Source: Streptomyces diastatochromogenes
GTDB taxonomy: Bacteria; Actinomycetota; Actinomycetes; Streptomycetales; Streptomycetaceae
NCBI RefSeq assembly: GCF_002242805.1
Contig: NZ_MCGQ01000010.1
Location: forward strand, 1-64,000
Length of the DNA: 64,000 nucleotides
Direction: 5' to 3'
A model generated the notes under the pieces. That model was not told where the DNA came from. It searched no databases and worked only from the letters and a program-made list of their open reading frames with translations. Below, in pieces: positions 1 to 11,100 of the stretch; position 1 is the stretch's first letter, and the number at the start of each line of letters is the position of its first letter. The translations under genes and the position numbers were made by a program.

Positions 1-768
1 ATCTACGACCCGGTGACACGCCGCTGTGTCATGTCGCGTGCGGGGCACCTGGCGCCCGCGCTGGTCCACCCCGACGGCAGCGTCACCTTCCCCGAGCTGC
101 CGGGCGGGCCGCCGCTGGGCCTCGGCGGCATGCCGTTCCGGACGGCCGAGCTGGAGCTGGCCGAGGGAACCCAGCTCGTCCTCTACACCGACGGGCTCAT
201 CGAGGACCGCCGGCGTGACCTGGACGTGGGTATGGAGCTGCTGCGCCAGGCGCTGGCGGGGCACCCCGACCGGCCGCCGGAGGAGAGCTGCCAGGCGGTG
301 CTGGACGAGCTGCTGCCCGAGCGGCCCAAGGACGACGTCGCCCTGCTCATCGCGCGCACCCAGGCGCTGCCGTCCGAGAACGTGGCCGACTGGGACGTGC
401 CGCGCGACCCGGCCGCCGTCTCGGGGATGCGCGGGGCCGTGTCCGACAAGCTGGAGGAGTGGGGCCTGGCCGAGCTGGGCTTCGGCATGGAACTCGTGCT
501 CAGCGAGCTGATCACCAACGCCATCCGCTACGCCTCCGACCCGATCCATGTGCGCCTGATCCGTGACCGCACCCTGGTCTGCGAGGTCTCCGACGGCAGC
601 AGCACCTCACCGCATCTGCGGTACGCCGCGACGACCGACGAGGGCGGCCGGGGTCTGTTCCTGGTCTCCCAGATGACCGAGCGCTGGGGCACCCGGTACA
701 CCCCCCAGGGCAAGGTGATCTGGGCCGAGGTGGCGCTGCCGGACGTCACGGAGCTGTTTGCGGACTGA
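1..768 (+). CDS. SpoIIE-type phosphatase fused to HATPase (5' part missing)
   Basis: The reading frame is open from the first base, so the gene starts left of the window. The visible 255 residues begin inside a PP2C/SpoIIE phosphatase domain: a GHLAP segment, a LVLYTDGLIE segment and the closing acidic DDVALLIAR motif. A C-terminal RsbW-like GHKL ATPase domain follows (ELITNAIRYA N-box, GRGLFLV G-box). Streptomyces has many such proteins, which act on anti-sigma-factor antagonists. The ATPase part can phosphorylate an antagonist that the phosphatase part dephosphorylates. Any sensory PAS/GAF or membrane part would lie upstream. Its 3' end overlaps the convergent sensor kinase gene by 23 bases. 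The domain calls are firm. The partner sigma factor is unknown. Confidence 0.85.
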   Translation: MYDPVTRRCVMSRAGHLAPALVHPDGSVTFPELPGGPPLGLGGMPFRTAELELAEGTQLVLYTDGLIEDRRRDLDVGMELLRQALAGHPDRPPEESCQAVLDELLPERPKDDVALLIARTQALPSENVADWDVPRDPAAVSGMRGAVSDKLEEWGLAELGFGMELVLSELITNAIRYASDPIHVRLIRDRTLVCEVSDGSSTSPHLRYAATTDEGGRGLFLVSQMTERWGTRYTPQGKVIWAEVALPDVTELFAD

Positions 769-2221
769 GCGGATGCGGGCGGAGCTGACGAGCGGCCGCG
801 GGGAGTTCGATCGTGAACTCGGTCCGGCCCGGGGCGCTGGTCACGCTGATGCCGCCGCCGTGTGCCGCCGTGATCCCGGCGGCGATCGCGAGTCCGAGGC
901 CCGAACCGCCCTGGGAGCCGGGGGCCCGGGAGCGTGAGGTGTCGGCGCGGGTGAAGCGTTCGAAGACGGACGGGAGCAGGTCGGGTGGGATCCCCGGTCC
1001 GTCGTCGCGGACGCGGATCAGGTGGCGGGTGGCGGTGGACTCGACGGTGGCGGTGACGGTCGTACCGGGCGGGGTGTGCTTGCGCGCGTTGGCCAGCAGG
1101 TGGGCCACCGCCTGGCGCAGCCTGGCCGCGTCCCCGGTGACCGGCGCCGGGGTGTCCGGTCGGAGTTCCAGCCGCCAGACGTGATCGGCGCCGGCCGCGC
1201 GGGCGTCCCACACGGCCTCGGCGACCACGGCGGCGAGGTCCACCTCCGCGGTCTGCAGCGGGCGTCCCTCGTCGAGGCGGGCGAGCAGCAGCAGGTCCTC
1301 GACCAGCTCCGTCATGCGGGCCGACTCGGCGAGGACGCTGCGCCAGGCGAGGTCGGGGGCGACGCGGTTCATCAGCTCCGCGTAGCCGGCGATGGAGGTG
1401 AGCGGGGTGCGCAGTTCGTGGCTGGCGTCGGCGACGAAGCGGCGCATGCGTTCCTCGCCGCGCCGGCGCTCGGCGAGCGAGGCCTCGACATGGTCGATCA
1501 TCCGGTTGAGGGCGGCGCCGACCTGGCCGGCCTCGCTGCCGGGGTCGGTGTCGGGTTCGGGCACCCGGGGCAGCGCGGTGACCCGTCCGTGGCCGAGCGG
1601 TACCCGGGAGACCTCGACGGCGGTGGCGGCGACCCGGTCGAGCGGGCGCAGCTGCCGCCGGATGACGACCGCGCAGACGCCGCCGGCGAGTGCGAGTCCG
1701 GCGCCGCCGACGATCGCCTCGATCTCGACCAGTCGGCCGAGCGTGGCCCGGACGTCGTCCATGGGCAGGCCGGTGAGGACGCGGATGCCGCTCGCGTCGA
1801 GGGCGGTGACCCGGTAGGTGCCGAGTCCGGGCACCGTCCGGGTGTGCGCCGAGCCGTCGGCCCGGATGCCGGTGAGGGCGGCGCGCTGGGCGGAGGTGAG
1901 GGTGCGCGGGGCCGCGTCCCGGGTGACGACGGCGGCGGAGACGAGGTGCCCGGCGGCATCCGGCCGGGCGGCGAGCAGCCCCTCGGTGTGGCCGCCCTCG
2001 CGCAGGAAGGCGAGGTCGGCGGGGAGTCCGGGGTGGAGTGCGGCCGCGCCCACGCTGCGTTCGGCGGCGTCGTTCACCCGGTCGTCCAGGGTGCCCAGGA
2101 GATAGGCGCGCTGGGCGAGGACGGTGGTGAGGGCGAGCGCGGCGCACACACCCACGAGGGTGGCGGTGATGAGGACCAGCAGGCGCGTGCGCAGCGAGCG
2201 GGCCCGTGGGCGGCGGCTCAT
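746..2221 (-). CDS. Sensor histidine kinase, orphan
   Basis: This 491-residue membrane kinase has an N-terminal membrane helix (about residues 14-35), an extracellular sensor loop of about 130 residues and a second helix near 165-190. A HAMP-like linker, a HisKA domain with the phospho-acceptor in DASHELRTPLTSIAGY and a HATPase_c domain (N-box LLANARKHTPPG, DDGPGIP, GGSGLGLAI) follow. It belongs to the classic trans-membrane family that phosphorylates an OmpR-type regulator. No response regulator is adjacent: upstream lies the acnA terminator, and downstream the gene converges on the phosphatase gene. It is therefore an orphan in this window, and its signal cannot be told. Confidence 0.88.
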   Translation of the reverse strand: MSRRPRARSLRTRLLVLITATLVGVCAALALTTVLAQRAYLLGTLDDRVNDAAERSVGAAALHPGLPADLAFLREGGHTEGLLAARPDAAGHLVSAAVVTRDAAPRTLTSAQRAALTGIRADGSAHTRTVPGLGTYRVTALDASGIRVLTGLPMDDVRATLGRLVEIEAIVGGAGLALAGGVCAVVIRRQLRPLDRVAATAVEVSRVPLGHGRVTALPRVPEPDTDPGSEAGQVGAALNRMIDHVEASLAERRRGEERMRRFVADASHELRTPLTSIAGYAELMNRVAPDLAWRSVLAESARMTELVEDLLLLARLDEGRPLQTAEVDLAAVVAEAVWDARAAGADHVWRLELRPDTPAPVTGDAARLRQAVAHLLANARKHTPPGTTVTATVESTATRHLIRVRDDGPGIPPDLLPSVFERFTRADTSRSRAPGSQGGSGLGLAIAAGITAAHGGGISVTSAPGRTEFTIELPAAARQLRPHPLSPQTAP

Positions 2222-2354
2222 GTACCGATCCTGTCCCGGTCCGCTGGGGGAACCCTGTGTTCCGCCTGAGGGTGGGTGATGACCTGGGGCGGACCGGCCT
2301 GGCCCCAGTCCAGCCCGGACCGGACCGGCTCGGGTAGGGCTCGGGTACGGCGAA

Positions 2355-2386
2355 GGGCCGCACCCCCGTCACCGGGGATGCGGCCC
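2355..2386 (-). terminator. Hairpin after acnA
   Basis: GGGCCGCACCCC pairs with GGGG(A)TGCGGCCC, a 12-bp stem with one bulged A and a short loop, beginning 22 bases beyond the acnA stop codon. There is no long T run, as is common in Streptomyces terminators. Confidence 0.6.
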
Positions 2387-2407
2387 TGTACCGCCGTGCC
2401 CTGCCGC

Positions 2408-5213
<2,806 letters not shown>

Positions 5214-5255
5214 GTAACCCTTACCAGGGTGGCGGCTGCGGTGCTTCTCGGCAGA

Positions 5256-5273
5256 TATCTCGATGTCGAGATA
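5256..5273. promoter_or_regulatory. Perfect palindrome between acnA and a divergent small gene
   Basis: TATCTCGA and TCGAGATA form perfect 8-bp arms around a 2-bp spacer. The site is 131 bp before acnA and 99 bp before the divergent small gene. It looks like the operator of a dimeric repressor; the protein is not identified. Confidence 0.5.
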
Positions 5274-5371
5274 ACTCTAGTACACGGGGGCTGGCTGGTC
5301 ATGTCCGGCCGGGCCCGACCCTGCCGTTTTTCGGTGGCGTCGGCCACAGGACGATGCGCGAAGATCGCCAC

Positions 5372-5704
5372 ATGTCTCTCGATACCGCACTGATCGGCCA
5401 CTGGGACAGCTCCCCCTTCGACTACGGAGTGATGGAGGCGTCGGAGCTGGAGTTCCTCGACGACGGGCGGGGCACCGGCACGCTGACCAACACCCTGGGG
5501 GAAGACGTCACGGAGTTCACGTGGCACTGCCCGGAGCCGGGGGTGCTGGAGGTGCGCGACGAATACGGCGGCGTCGAGCGGGTCCGGTACGCCGTCACGC
5601 CCGCCGCACCGGTGCACGCGACGGACCCCGTGCCGGCGGTCCGCTTCGAGCCGTCACTGTTCTTCGCCCGGGAGTACGCGAGGATTTGTGCTGCATCCGT
5701 GTGA
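5372..5704 (+). CDS. Hypothetical protein, small beta-rich
   Basis: This 110-residue protein has no signal peptide or membrane helix and starts MSLDTALIGHWDSSPFDYG. The alternating pattern and the W/G-rich opening suggest a small beta-barrel fold, but I do not recognise the family. Codon use is normal for the genome, which supports a real gene. An ATG at 5354 would add six residues but has an AGGA only two bases away; the ATG at 5372 is preferred without strong support. It is divergent from acnA and shares the palindrome-containing promoter region with it. Confidence 0.6.
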   Translation: MSLDTALIGHWDSSPFDYGVMEASELEFLDDGRGTGTLTNTLGEDVTEFTWHCPEPGVLEVRDEYGGVERVRYAVTPAAPVHATDPVPAVRFEPSLFFAREYARICAASV

Positions 5705-5825
5705 TTGCGAGGGAAAACAGGACAGTGGACAAGTACCGGACGAAACCCCCACATCATCCCACATCCCCCGCATCATTGCTGGTCACTGACGTCCCGTCAC
5801 CCGAATGGACCCCCCAACAGGCGCC

Positions 5826-5841
5826 ATCTCATATCTGAGAT
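5826..5841 (+). promoter_or_regulatory. Inverted repeat just before the HTH-MurA gene
   Basis: ATCTCA-TATC-TGAGAT has perfect 6-bp arms and ends 12 bp before the start codon. It is a likely autoregulatory operator for the XRE domain of the encoded protein. Confidence 0.45.
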
Positions 5842-5853
5842 AGCCTCAACCTC

Positions 5854-7383
5854 ATGGCAGACGACTACCTCGTACGCATCGGCAAGCTCATCCGTGACGC
5901 CCGGCAACACCGTGGCTGGACACAGACGCAGCTCGCGGAGGCGCTCGGCACCAGCCAGAGCGCCGTCAACCGCATCGAGCGCGGGAACCAGAACATCAGC
6001 CTTGAGATGATCGCCCGCATCGGTGAGGCCCTGGACAGCGAGATCGTGTCCCTGGGCTATGCGGGTCCGATGCACCTGCGCGTGGTCGGCGGCCGTCGGC
6101 TCTCCGGCGCCATCGACGTGAAGACCAGCAAGAACGCGTGCGTCGCCCTGCTGTGCGCCTCACTGCTGAACAAGGGGCGCACGGTGCTGCGCCGGGTGGC
6201 CCGGATCGAGGAGGTGTACCGCCTGCTGGAGGTGCTCAACTCCATCGGCGTGCGCACCCGCTGGATCAACGACGGGGTCGACCTGGAACTGGTGCCCCCG
6301 GCCGAGCTGGAGATGGCGGCGATCGACGCGGAGGCGGCCGTCCGCACCCGCTCGATCATCATGTTCCTGGGTCCGCTGCTGCACCGCATGGACGCCTTCA
6401 AGCTGCCGTACGCCGGCGGCTGCGACCTCGGCACGCGCACCATCGAGCCGCACATGATCGCGCTGCGCCGGTTCGGTCTGGACATCGCGGCCACCGAGGG
6501 CCAGTACCACGCGCGGGTCGACCGCACGGTCCGCCCCGACCGCCCGATCGTGCTGACCGAGCGCGGCGACACCGTGACCGAGAACGCGCTGCTGGCCGCC
6601 GCCCGGCACGACGGCGTGACGGTCATCCGCAACGCCTCCTCCAACTACATGGTCCAGGACCTCTGCTTCTTCCTGGAGGCGCTGGGCGTCAAGGTCGAGG
6701 GCATCGGCACCACCACACTCACCGTGTACGGCGTGCCGAACATCGACGTCGACGTCGACTACTCCCCCTCCGAGGACCCGGTCGAGGCGATGAGCCTGCT
6801 GGCCGCCGCGGTCGTCACGGAGTCGGAACTGACCGTCCGCCGCGTCCCCATCGAGTTCCTGGAGATCGAGCTGGCAGTCCTGGAGGAGATGGGCCTCGAC
6901 CACGACCGCAGCCCCGAGTACTTCGCGGACAACGGCCGTACCCGGCTGGTGGACCTCACCGTCCGCCCCTCCAAGCTCGAAGCCCCGATCGACAAGATCC
7001 ACCCCATGCCCTTCCCGGGCCTGAACATCGACAACGTCCCCTTCTTCGCGGCCATCGCGGCGGTCGCGCAGGGCCAGACCCTGATCCACGACTGGGTCTA
7101 CGACAACCGCGCGATCTACCTGACCGACCTCAACCGCCTCGGCGGCCGCCTCCAGTTGCTCGACCCGCACCGCGTCCTGGTCGAGGGCCCGACCCGCTGG
7201 CGCGCCGCCGAGATGATGTGCCCGCCCGCGCTGCGACCCGCCGTGGTCGTCCTGCTGGCGATGATGGCGGCGGAGGGCACGTCGGTCCTGCGCAACGTGT
7301 ACGTCATCAACCGGGGTTACGAGGACCTCGCGGAGCGCCTGAACTCGGTCGGGGCGCAGATCGAGATCTTCCGGGACATCTGA
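5854..7383 (+). CDS. XRE DNA-binding domain fused to MurA-like enolpyruvyl transferase
   Basis: The protein has 509 residues. Residues 1-60 form a helix-turn-helix of the XRE/Cro type (TQLAEALGTSQSAVNRIERG). Residues 70-509 form an EPSP-synthase-fold domain resembling UDP-GlcNAc 1-carboxyvinyltransferase, the first committed step to peptidoglycan. The catalytic-loop cysteine is kept in AGGCDLGTRTIEPH, equivalent to the GGC(A/T)IG loop of MurA. The MurA-type KTSKNACVALL opening is also present. Length minus the HTH is normal for MurA. Such fusions are known in Streptomyces, next to a separate housekeeping murA. The protein may sense a cell-wall intermediate and regulate transcription, or may make a modified sugar; this is inference. 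An inverted repeat lies right before the start. Confidence 0.85.
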   Translation: MADDYLVRIGKLIRDARQHRGWTQTQLAEALGTSQSAVNRIERGNQNISLEMIARIGEALDSEIVSLGYAGPMHLRVVGGRRLSGAIDVKTSKNACVALLCASLLNKGRTVLRRVARIEEVYRLLEVLNSIGVRTRWINDGVDLELVPPAELEMAAIDAEAAVRTRSIIMFLGPLLHRMDAFKLPYAGGCDLGTRTIEPHMIALRRFGLDIAATEGQYHARVDRTVRPDRPIVLTERGDTVTENALLAAARHDGVTVIRNASSNYMVQDLCFFLEALGVKVEGIGTTTLTVYGVPNIDVDVDYSPSEDPVEAMSLLAAAVVTESELTVRRVPIEFLEIELAVLEEMGLDHDRSPEYFADNGRTRLVDLTVRPSKLEAPIDKIHPMPFPGLNIDNVPFFAAIAAVAQGQTLIHDWVYDNRAIYLTDLNRLGGRLQLLDPHRVLVEGPTRWRAAEMMCPPALRPAVVVLLAMMAAEGTSVLRNVYVINRGYEDLAERLNSVGAQIEIFRDI

Positions 7384-7399
7384 GCAACCTTCGCCGGAA

Positions 7400-7455
7400 C
7401 GCCGCCGCGCCTTGCCTGACCTGCGTGAGTGCAGGCTCGCTGAGGTGCGGCGGCG
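7400..7455. terminator. Long imperfect hairpin between convergent genes
   Basis: CGCCGCCGC at 7400-7408 pairs with GCGGCGGCG at 7447-7455, with further CCTGC/GCAGG pairing inside. It sits between the ends of the HTH-MurA gene and the immunity gene and probably works in both directions. Confidence 0.5.
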
Positions 7456-7458
7456 CCT

Positions 7459-8100
7459 TCACTCAAATCCGTCGATCATCACGGACCACATCGAGTCATC
7501 GGTGCTTGTCGCAGCCCGATCCTTGGCTCGAAAACTGTCCCTGACCTTGGAGCACAGCCGTCGATAGGGTGCATGGAAGTCGACATCCGGCCCACCTGAA
7601 CGCCAAGCATCCATTTCGGCCTGATCGGCCAGGTCCCTCTGTTCAACCAGAAGAGGGGCCAGCCAGTACCAGCGCCAGGAAAAGTCAACAAGGTCGACGA
7701 CCCGGGAATTGATCAGCGCATCCGGAACACCATCGGGATGGAGATGGGAAAGAGCCGGCACCATCTCGCGCACTTCCGGCACGGCATAGACGGAGCCGAC
7801 CGAAACATCAGCGACGATGCTCACATCTCCACAGGAACCGATAACGTAACCCTCCGTTCCGTGGCCGGCGTATGCCGGCTCCTTCCCCGGCTGGAAGGAC
7901 GCACCGACGCGCACGAACGAGTCGTCGGCGGGCACCGCAGGTAGGCCGTATACCGAAAGAGCTTCTTTGGCGTCGTCCGGAATTCTCCAGACATCCAACA
8001 CCGCGGACGGTCGCACGGACAGGTCCTCACCTCCGAGCAACACCCCTAGATCGGCATGCAAGAGGCGTTCCACCTCGAGGTCTGGCTCTCGATCGTCCAC
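7459..8100 (-). CDS. SUKH-4-type immunity protein for the RHS toxin
   Basis: This 213-residue cytosolic protein is encoded directly downstream of the toxin gene (82 bp gap), in the same direction. The core PDDAKEALSVYGLP...FVRVGASFQPGK...GYVIGSCGDVSIVADVSVGSVY resembles the SUKH-4 family of immunity proteins: a ligand-binding fold with a repeated small-residue core. Position and fold suggest that it binds and blocks the C-terminal deaminase of the toxin. GTG at 8100 was chosen because GGGGAGG precedes it; an ATG at 8130 would add ten residues. Base composition is visibly less GC-rich than in neighbours, as in the toxin tip, a sign that toxin tip and immunity gene were exchanged as a unit. Confidence 0.75.
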   Translation of the reverse strand: MDDREPDLEVERLLHADLGVLLGGEDLSVRPSAVLDVWRIPDDAKEALSVYGLPAVPADDSFVRVGASFQPGKEPAYAGHGTEGYVIGSCGDVSIVADVSVGSVYAVPEVREMVPALSHLHPDGVPDALINSRVVDLVDFSWRWYWLAPLLVEQRDLADQAEMDAWRSGGPDVDFHAPYRRLCSKVRDSFRAKDRAATSTDDSMWSVMIDGFE

Positions 8101-8182
8101 AACACCTCCCCTACGTCCATGAAGATCCAACTCAGTCTAGCGGAGGGCACTCCGGCCTTGGACAGGTCATCCTGCAGTGCCT

Positions 8183-11100
8183 CTACTTCGTGATCCAGTC
8201 ATAATCGGGAACGCTCGAATTGGGCGAGTATCCATCCATGGCTTCACGGACACGCGCCTTGTTGTATCCGGTATAACCAGGGCCGTCCGGGTTCAATGAC
8301 CACTCGATGTCATTTCTCGCCGACTTGTACCGCCCAATTCTTGCGCCACAAAGATTCGGACGGGAGGAGCAAGGCTGGCGTTCGGAGTAGATCGCCGTGA
8401 CATCGTCGAGAGGAATACCCTGCTTGTCGATGTAGGCATCCAGGACTCGCTCCGAATGCAGATTGTCTTCATTTGCCGCCGCTATATAGCGAGCGTCATC
8501 CCCAGAACCAATGCGGTAGACCGCCACATTCCGCCCGGCCGCAATTCCGTTCTCCATGCGTGCCTTCATGGCAATCTGAGCCGCCACTGATGAAGGATCA
8601 TTGAGGGGACACGTGTTGTGGACCAGAACCGCCGTGGTCCCTGCCACCACGTAGAACGTGTGCAGTTGCTGGACGGTCAGGTTGAACATGTCCGCCGTCC
8701 CAGGGTGCACCCGAACGGTGAGGATGCGGACGTGCCCATTCGCGGCGGTATTCAGGACGTGATGCGTCTTGAGGCGGCCCGCCGGGACCCAGGTGTGGTC
8801 GGAGTCGTCCCAGAAGGGATGGCGGGAGGTGGTGTGAATGGTCTGGGAGTGGCCGGGTGCGGTCTGAACGGTGAGGTCGATCAGGTCCTTGTCGTGGTTG
8901 ACGAACCTGTCGAGAACCCTCCGGGCCCCCCGATGTCTGCCGGTGTGCGGATCGGCGGCTTCGACGCGGTCGCCCACCTTGATCTTCCCTATCGGCTTCG
9001 TCTTGCCGTGCGCCATGAGCACGCGCGTATCGGGCGTGAAGCTGCACCGGGCGACAGGTTCTACCGGATCCACGCCTTCGTTCGCGCCGCTGAACGACGA
9101 GTTCAAAGCATTTCCGAGGCTGCTGACCCCGCTGACACAGGCCGGGCCGATGACCGGGCCGCCTTCCGTGCAGGCCACGCCGGCGGGAACTGCCACGACC
9201 AGGCTCGCTACGACCGAGGCGACCACTTCGTAGTCGTGGATCTTCTGAGAGAACGTCTCGGCAGCGGCGGCCTTCTGGATGCGGTGGTAGCCGTCGGGGT
9301 TCTCGAAACAGGCACGGTTGCAGCTCTGCATGCCCCCGTTTCCACCGTGGTGACCGCCTCCACTCTTGTGATGCGACGGGTGCACGGGGTCGGGGTTGCA
9401 GCCTCCTGCCTGGAGCCTGCAGTCGCCGCCACCGTCAAGCATCAGGCCGGTGGGGTCGCTGTTGGTGAGGGGGTTGTCGGCGGCATAGGTGTAGCCGCCC
9501 AGCTGCTGGGGGCTGGTGGCTTCGAAAACAGGGTCGACGCTGATGAACTGGCCCAGGGTGGGGTCGTACTTGCGGGCGCCTACGTCGGTGTAGCCGGTGG
9601 AGGTGTCCTGGGGTTTGCCGAGGTAGGAGTGGGTGGGGTCGGGCCAGGTAGTGGTGTTGGCGCTGGAGCGTTGCCGGCCGTAGGGGGTGTACTGCTGGCG
9701 GGCGACCTGCTGGCTGGTGGCGTCCATGGCCAAGTTCGCGGTGCCATGGGCGTCGTTGAACAGGTACTTAAGTCCACCGCCCGAGAGGCTGGAGCGGATC
9801 GCCATGGGCATGCCGCTGCCACCGTGACTGTAGGTGCGGACCGCGCCGAGCAGCACGTTCGGGGTGACGCCGGTGTTGACGATGATCTCGGTGTCGCCGG
9901 CGAACAGGGTGGTCTGGCCGGGATCGCGACGGATGAGCTGATTGCCGTCGGCGTCGTACAGGTATTTGGTGGTCGTGGGGCTGGAGCCGCCGGTGTCTAC
10001 CTGGGCCAGGTGGTTCTCGTCGTCCCAGGTCAGCGTCTGTCCCGACCCGGTGGTGGGGACGCGGGTGTGCAGGTTGCCGTCTTCGTCGTAGGCGAAGTTG
10101 GTGGGGTTGGTGCCGCCGGTGGTGGCGGTCAGGGTGTGGGGCTGGGCGCCGGTGGGGGTGCAGTTGGTGGTGCAGCCGTCGGTGTAGGTGGTGGTGGTGC
10201 TGGTGCCGCTGCTGCCGATGGCGTGGTCGATGCTCTGGTGGCGGTTGCCGATCGCGTCGTAGCTGAAGGACTGCCAGTAGGAACCGGGTGTGCTGGTGAC
10301 GGTGCCGGACGTGGGCGGGTTGGCCGCGCAGTTGTCGTTGGCGGTCCAGGCGTCGGTCAGCCGGTCCAGGGTGTCGTAGCTGTAGCACTGCTGGTCGGTG
10401 ACCGTGTTGCCGGTCTCCGACTGCTGGTCGGTGGTGGACGTCGGGTTACCCGAGGCGTCGTAGCTGTACTTGGTGTCGTCCACCGCAGGGCCGGGGGCCT
10501 GGGTCCGCTCGATGAGACGGTCGGTCAGCCGGCGGGTCTGGTCGTCATAGCTGTACGTCGCCCACGCCGGGTTCGTGGACGCGCCCAGGGTGACCCGGGA
10601 CGGCTCGGCGAAGTTCGTGTAGACGGTCGCGCCGACGTAGGTGTTGATGCTGCTGCTGGTCTTCGTCGGGTTGCCCAGCGCGTCACGGTCGTAGGTGATC
10701 GTCTCGTTGTTCAGACCCTGGGTGCGCGGGTCGGCCTGGGTCTTCAGCAGCTGGTCGTTGGTCGAGTACGTGTAGGTCGTGGTGTACGTCGACGGCAGCG
10801 GCGCCTCGGACGCCGGCAGCGTGATCTTCGTGCCGGTGGGCTTGCCGAGGGTGGTGTAGCCGGTGGTGGCGACCGTGTAGCCGCCGGTGGTGCCCTGGAC
10901 GTAGCGGGTGGAGGAGGTCGGCAGGCCGATGCGCAGGGTGTCGTAGGTCCAGGACGCGAACTGGAAGTTGGACTTGGACTTGTCGGTGCCGGTGAGCTTG
11001 CGGCCCAGGAGGTCGTAGGTGTAGTCGAGTTCGACCTTCTTGGCGTCCGTGGTGGAGGTCTGGTTGCCGGCGTCGTCGTAGCCGTAGCCGCTTCCGCCCG

